From: Actinomycetota bacterium | GTDB taxonomy: Bacteria; Actinomycetota; CADDZG01; WHSQ01 | Direction of reading: 5' to 3' | NCBI GenBank assembly: GCA_030446465.1 | Contig: JAUJNI010000002.1 | Location: forward strand, 235,895 to 299,894 | DNA: 64,000 bases | Made by a program: the position numbers and the translations under genes | The notes under the pieces: model-generated | Told to the model about the DNA's origin: nothing | Databases searched by the model: none | Seen by the model: only the letters and a program-made list of their open reading frames with translations | Part shown: positions 60,769-64,000 of the stretch, piece after piece | Numbering within the stretch: the first letter of the stretch is position 1 | Layout: the number at the start of each line of letters is the position of its first letter

Positions 60769-60789
60769 AGGGTTCAGGAGAGGAGAGGT

Positions 60790-61620
60790 ATGGACGGGGC
60801 GCCGCAAAGGCCAGAGGAGATAATCGAACCAACGAACCAGGAAGCAACACCAGAGGCGATTGCGCGCGACGCCGCCAACTGGGCAAAGCTGACCCCTTCT
60901 CTGACGGTCGGGGAGGTCCCCGCCGACGCCGTGAACATCAACGTCACCGGCCGTCGCCAGGTAAGCCCCATCCAAGGCTTCGGGAAGATGTGGCAAAAGA
61001 CCTACAAGGTGACGCTCACCGGGGGATCCGCCACTCCGCAGGAAGTGATCAGCGAGTGGAAGGCAAACTTCCCCAAGTTCTGGCCCCCGAGGAACTCCTT
61101 CTACGGTCCCCTAACCGGGATCGCTCCCGGTGACGTCGCGCTCCTGAACCTGACCATGCCGGGCCGGCTGAAGCTCTCGACCGGCGTCCTGGTCATGTAT
61201 GCCGACGATGAGTCCTTCACGCTGATGACTCCTCAAGGGCACATGTTCGCCGGGTGGATCACCTTCAGCGCCTACGACAAGGGCGGTGAGACCGTGGCTC
61301 AGGCTCAGGTCCTCATGAGGGCCAACGACCCGATGTACGAGGTGGGGCTCACCATGGGCGGGCACAGAAGCGAGGACCGCTTCTGGGAACACACGCTCAC
61401 GGCTCTCGCAGCTCACTTCGGAGTCGATGGCGAGGTCGACACGCAGGTCGTGTGCGTGGACAAGAAGCGGCAATGGCGCAACGCAAGAAACATCCGCTAC
61501 AACGCGGCGATCCGCTCCAGCCTCTACTCCATGGGGGCGCCTTTTCGTGCTGTGTCACGCTCGAAGCCCACGGCGACAGAGACGACGCCGCCGGACGACG
61601 CCAACAAGCCCACTGCCTAA
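60790..61620 (+). CDS. Protein of unknown function, possible lipid- or ligand-binding fold
   Basis: The 276-aa soluble protein lies 21 bp after the STAS genes, with AGGAGAGG before the ATG. The middle (about residues 70-215) is rich in beta strands: NFPKFWPPRNSFYGPLTG, VALLNLTMPGRLKLSTGVLV, FTLMTPQGHMFAGWITFSA, then TMGGHRSEDRFWEHTLTALA near residue 195. The alternation, and a large hydrophobic pocket-type composition, resemble SRPBCC/DUF1990-like proteins, but this is an impression. There is no signal peptide. It may be the last gene of the island or an effector of the STAS pathway. Confidence 0.6.
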   Translation: MDGAPQRPEEIIEPTNQEATPEAIARDAANWAKLTPSLTVGEVPADAVNINVTGRRQVSPIQGFGKMWQKTYKVTLTGGSATPQEVISEWKANFPKFWPPRNSFYGPLTGIAPGDVALLNLTMPGRLKLSTGVLVMYADDESFTLMTPQGHMFAGWITFSAYDKGGETVAQAQVLMRANDPMYEVGLTMGGHRSEDRFWEHTLTALAAHFGVDGEVDTQVVCVDKKRQWRNARNIRYNAAIRSSLYSMGAPFRAVSRSKPTATETTPPDDANKPTA

Positions 61621-61657
61621 CCCCTCGCTTTTGCCCAGCTTGGGTGAGACTTGAGGC

Positions 61658-63085
61658 GTGTCTCGTGACCCCGTCTACGACGCGATAGTCATCGGTTCCG
61701 GTCCCAACGGCCTCGCCGCCGCCATCGAGCTGGCGCGCGCCCACAAGTCGGTGTTGGTCGTCGAGGCCGCAAGCACCATAGGCGGAGGCTGCCGATCGGC
61801 CGAGCTCACCCTTCCGGGGTTCGTGCACGACGTCTGCTCCGCGATTCATCCGCTCGCGGTCGCGTCGCCCTTCATGAGCTCTCTGCCTCTCGAGGAGCAC
61901 GGCCTCGACATGATCCATCCCGGCCTGCCGCTCGCCCATCCCCTCGACGACGGGACGGCGGTGGTCCTGGACCGGTCCGTCGAGGAGACCGCCAATGGCC
62001 TTGTCGACGATGCAGCGGCCTATCGCGGGCTCATGGGCCCCTTGGTGCGAAGAGCCGGCGATTTGGTCGGGGATGTACTCGGCCCCCTGCGTCTTCCGCG
62101 TCATCCGCTGGTTCTTGCACGCTTTGGTCTAGGAGCCGTCCGATCCACGTCCGGTTTTGCCAAGGCCAAGTTCGACGGTCCCCGTGCGAAGGCTCTGTTC
62201 GCGGGAATAGCGGCTCATTCGATGATGTCGCTCGGGCGGCCCCTTACGGCGGCGTACGGGTTGATGCTCGGCGTTATCGCGCATTGGGCCGGCTGGCCGA
62301 TCCCGAAGGGAGGCTCCCAGAGCATCGTCGATGCGATGGCCGCCTACCTGCGGTCTCTGGGCGGCGTCATAACGACGGGGACGGAGGTCACCTCAGTTGA
62401 GGAGCTGCCTTCGTCGCGAGCAGTGTTGTTCGACCTGGGGCCGCAGCAAGTCGCTCGCATTGCGGGAGAGCAACTTCCATCGAGCTATAGGCGTCGCTTG
62501 CGCAAGTTTCGTTATGGGATGGGTGTGTTCAAGCTGGACCTCGCTTTGGACGGACCGATCCCGTGGAAGGCCGAGGCGTGCATGCAGGCGGGCACGCTTC
62601 ATCTAGGGGGCACGCTTGAGGAGATAGCGGCTTCTGAAGACGAGATTCTTCGGGGGGTGCCTCCACGAAGGCCCTACGTCTTGCTGGCACAGCAGAGCCT
62701 CTTCGACGACTCCCGGGCCCCCGCGGGCAAGCACACGGTGTGGGCCTACTGCCATGTCCCCAACGGCTCCACGGTCGACATGACGGAGCCGATCGAGGAC
62801 CAGATCGAGCGCTTCGCTCCGGGCTTCCGGGACAAGGTCGTCGCCCGCAACACCATCACTGCCGCCGAGTACGAGACCTACAACGCCAACTACATCGGGG
62901 GCGACATCAACGGCGGCGTGCAGGACCTGCGCCAGCTGTTCACGAGGCCGGTGGCCCGTGTCAGCCCCTACACGACTCCCAATCGGCGCCTCTACATCTG
63001 CTCCTCGTCGACCCCTCCGGGCGGAGGAGTCCACGGCATGTGCGGCTACTTCGCCGCCCGAGCTGCTCTACGCCGGGCCTTTTGA
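61658..63085 (+). CDS. Phytoene desaturase-like NAD(P)/FAD-dependent oxidoreductase
   Basis: The 475-aa flavoprotein starts with the dinucleotide fold DAIVIGSGPNGLAAAIELAR (about residues 6-25) and VVEAASTIGGGCRSAELTLPG (about 35-55). The C-terminal FAD motif is STPPGGGVHGMCGYFAARAAL (about 450-470). This is the CrtI/amine-oxidase superfamily form common in actinobacteria. No carotenoid genes lie nearby, so carotenoid desaturation is not implied. GTG 61658 follows TTGAGGCGT. It is followed by ligA on the same strand. Confidence 0.85.
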   Translation: MSRDPVYDAIVIGSGPNGLAAAIELARAHKSVLVVEAASTIGGGCRSAELTLPGFVHDVCSAIHPLAVASPFMSSLPLEEHGLDMIHPGLPLAHPLDDGTAVVLDRSVEETANGLVDDAAAYRGLMGPLVRRAGDLVGDVLGPLRLPRHPLVLARFGLGAVRSTSGFAKAKFDGPRAKALFAGIAAHSMMSLGRPLTAAYGLMLGVIAHWAGWPIPKGGSQSIVDAMAAYLRSLGGVITTGTEVTSVEELPSSRAVLFDLGPQQVARIAGEQLPSSYRRRLRKFRYGMGVFKLDLALDGPIPWKAEACMQAGTLHLGGTLEEIAASEDEILRGVPPRRPYVLLAQQSLFDDSRAPAGKHTVWAYCHVPNGSTVDMTEPIEDQIERFAPGFRDKVVARNTITAAEYETYNANYIGGDINGGVQDLRQLFTRPVARVSPYTTPNRRLYICSSSTPPGGGVHGMCGYFAARAALRRAF

Positions 63086-63136
63086 TCCGACTGTTCATGA
63101 GATTGCGGCCCAGCGCACCGGCAACGCTCGGTGTGA

Positions 63137-64000
<864 letters not shown>

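Overview
This 64 kb, high-GC window is chromosomal DNA of an Actinomycetota bacterium. The evidence is gene order as well as gene content. The series thrC - thrB - rho - rpmE - prfA - prmC - sua5 - glyA - wecA-like transferase - atp operon - murA is the arrangement known from mycobacteria and other actinobacteria, and etfB - etfA - nifS - mnmA - (insert) - ligA is a second block of that type. A mycothiol-type maleylpyruvate isomerase family protein and a MurA with Asp in place of the reactive Cys fit the same assignment. The class cannot be fixed from sequence alone. No tRNA, rRNA or CRISPR array was seen.

Layout. 1-6.5 kb: the tail of a PhzF-family gene, thrC and thrB. These are separated by a DUF4190 protein, a methyltransferase, a decayed insertion sequence (2913-4274) and a DUF222-HNH gene with a promoter and LexA-type SOS box. 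6.6-20.8 kb: a membrane protein, then cyclic 2,3-diphosphoglycerate synthetase, 2-phosphoglycerate kinase, a transaldolase-family gene, rho, a 53-aa membrane protein, rpmE, a DUF1385 protein, prfA, prmC, sua5, an M32 carboxypeptidase (minus strand), a low-Mr tyrosine phosphatase, rpiB and glyA (with an apparent N-terminal frameshift). 20.8-29.5 kb: a WecA-type transferase, then the complete F1Fo ATP synthase operon preceded by a perfect Rex-type operator. 29.5-36.8 kb: a zinc-ribbon protein, a Lys/Arg/Thr/Ser-repeat histone-like protein, murA, a SpoIID protein, an NfuA-type protein, meaB and the methylmalonyl-CoA mutase catalytic subunit. 36.8-45.4 kb: an HtrA-type protease, a lipoprotein and a small membrane protein with a duplicated 60-bp dyad element, a NUDIX hydrolase, enoyl-CoA hydratase, etfB/etfA, nifS, mnmA and a methyltransferase.

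45.4-61.6 kb is the most unusual part, an island between mnmA and ligA. A 963-aa SARP/AAA/TPR regulator is divergent from eight head-to-tail paralogous membrane-protein genes, most of them overlapping by 4 nt. Each has a variable multi-span N-terminal part and an almost invariant C-terminal module ending in MQPAHASxWL. They are followed by a GAF-SpoIIE phosphatase-RsbW kinase fusion, two STAS antagonist proteins and a protein of unknown function. I read this as a partner-switching stress or sigma-factor control system with one output protein and up to eight kinase-less membrane receptors. The architecture is seen directly; the signalling role is inference. The window closes with a phytoene-desaturase-like oxidoreductase and the first 280 codons of ligA.

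Metabolic picture: threonine synthesis, a route from 2-phosphoglycerate to cyclic 2,3-diphosphoglycerate (rare in bacteria), aerobic ATP synthesis probably tied to NADH/NAD+ by Rex, acyl-CoA and propionate oxidation (enoyl-CoA hydratase, EtfAB, methylmalonyl-CoA mutase with MeaB), and sulfur transfer to tRNA (NifS, MnmA).
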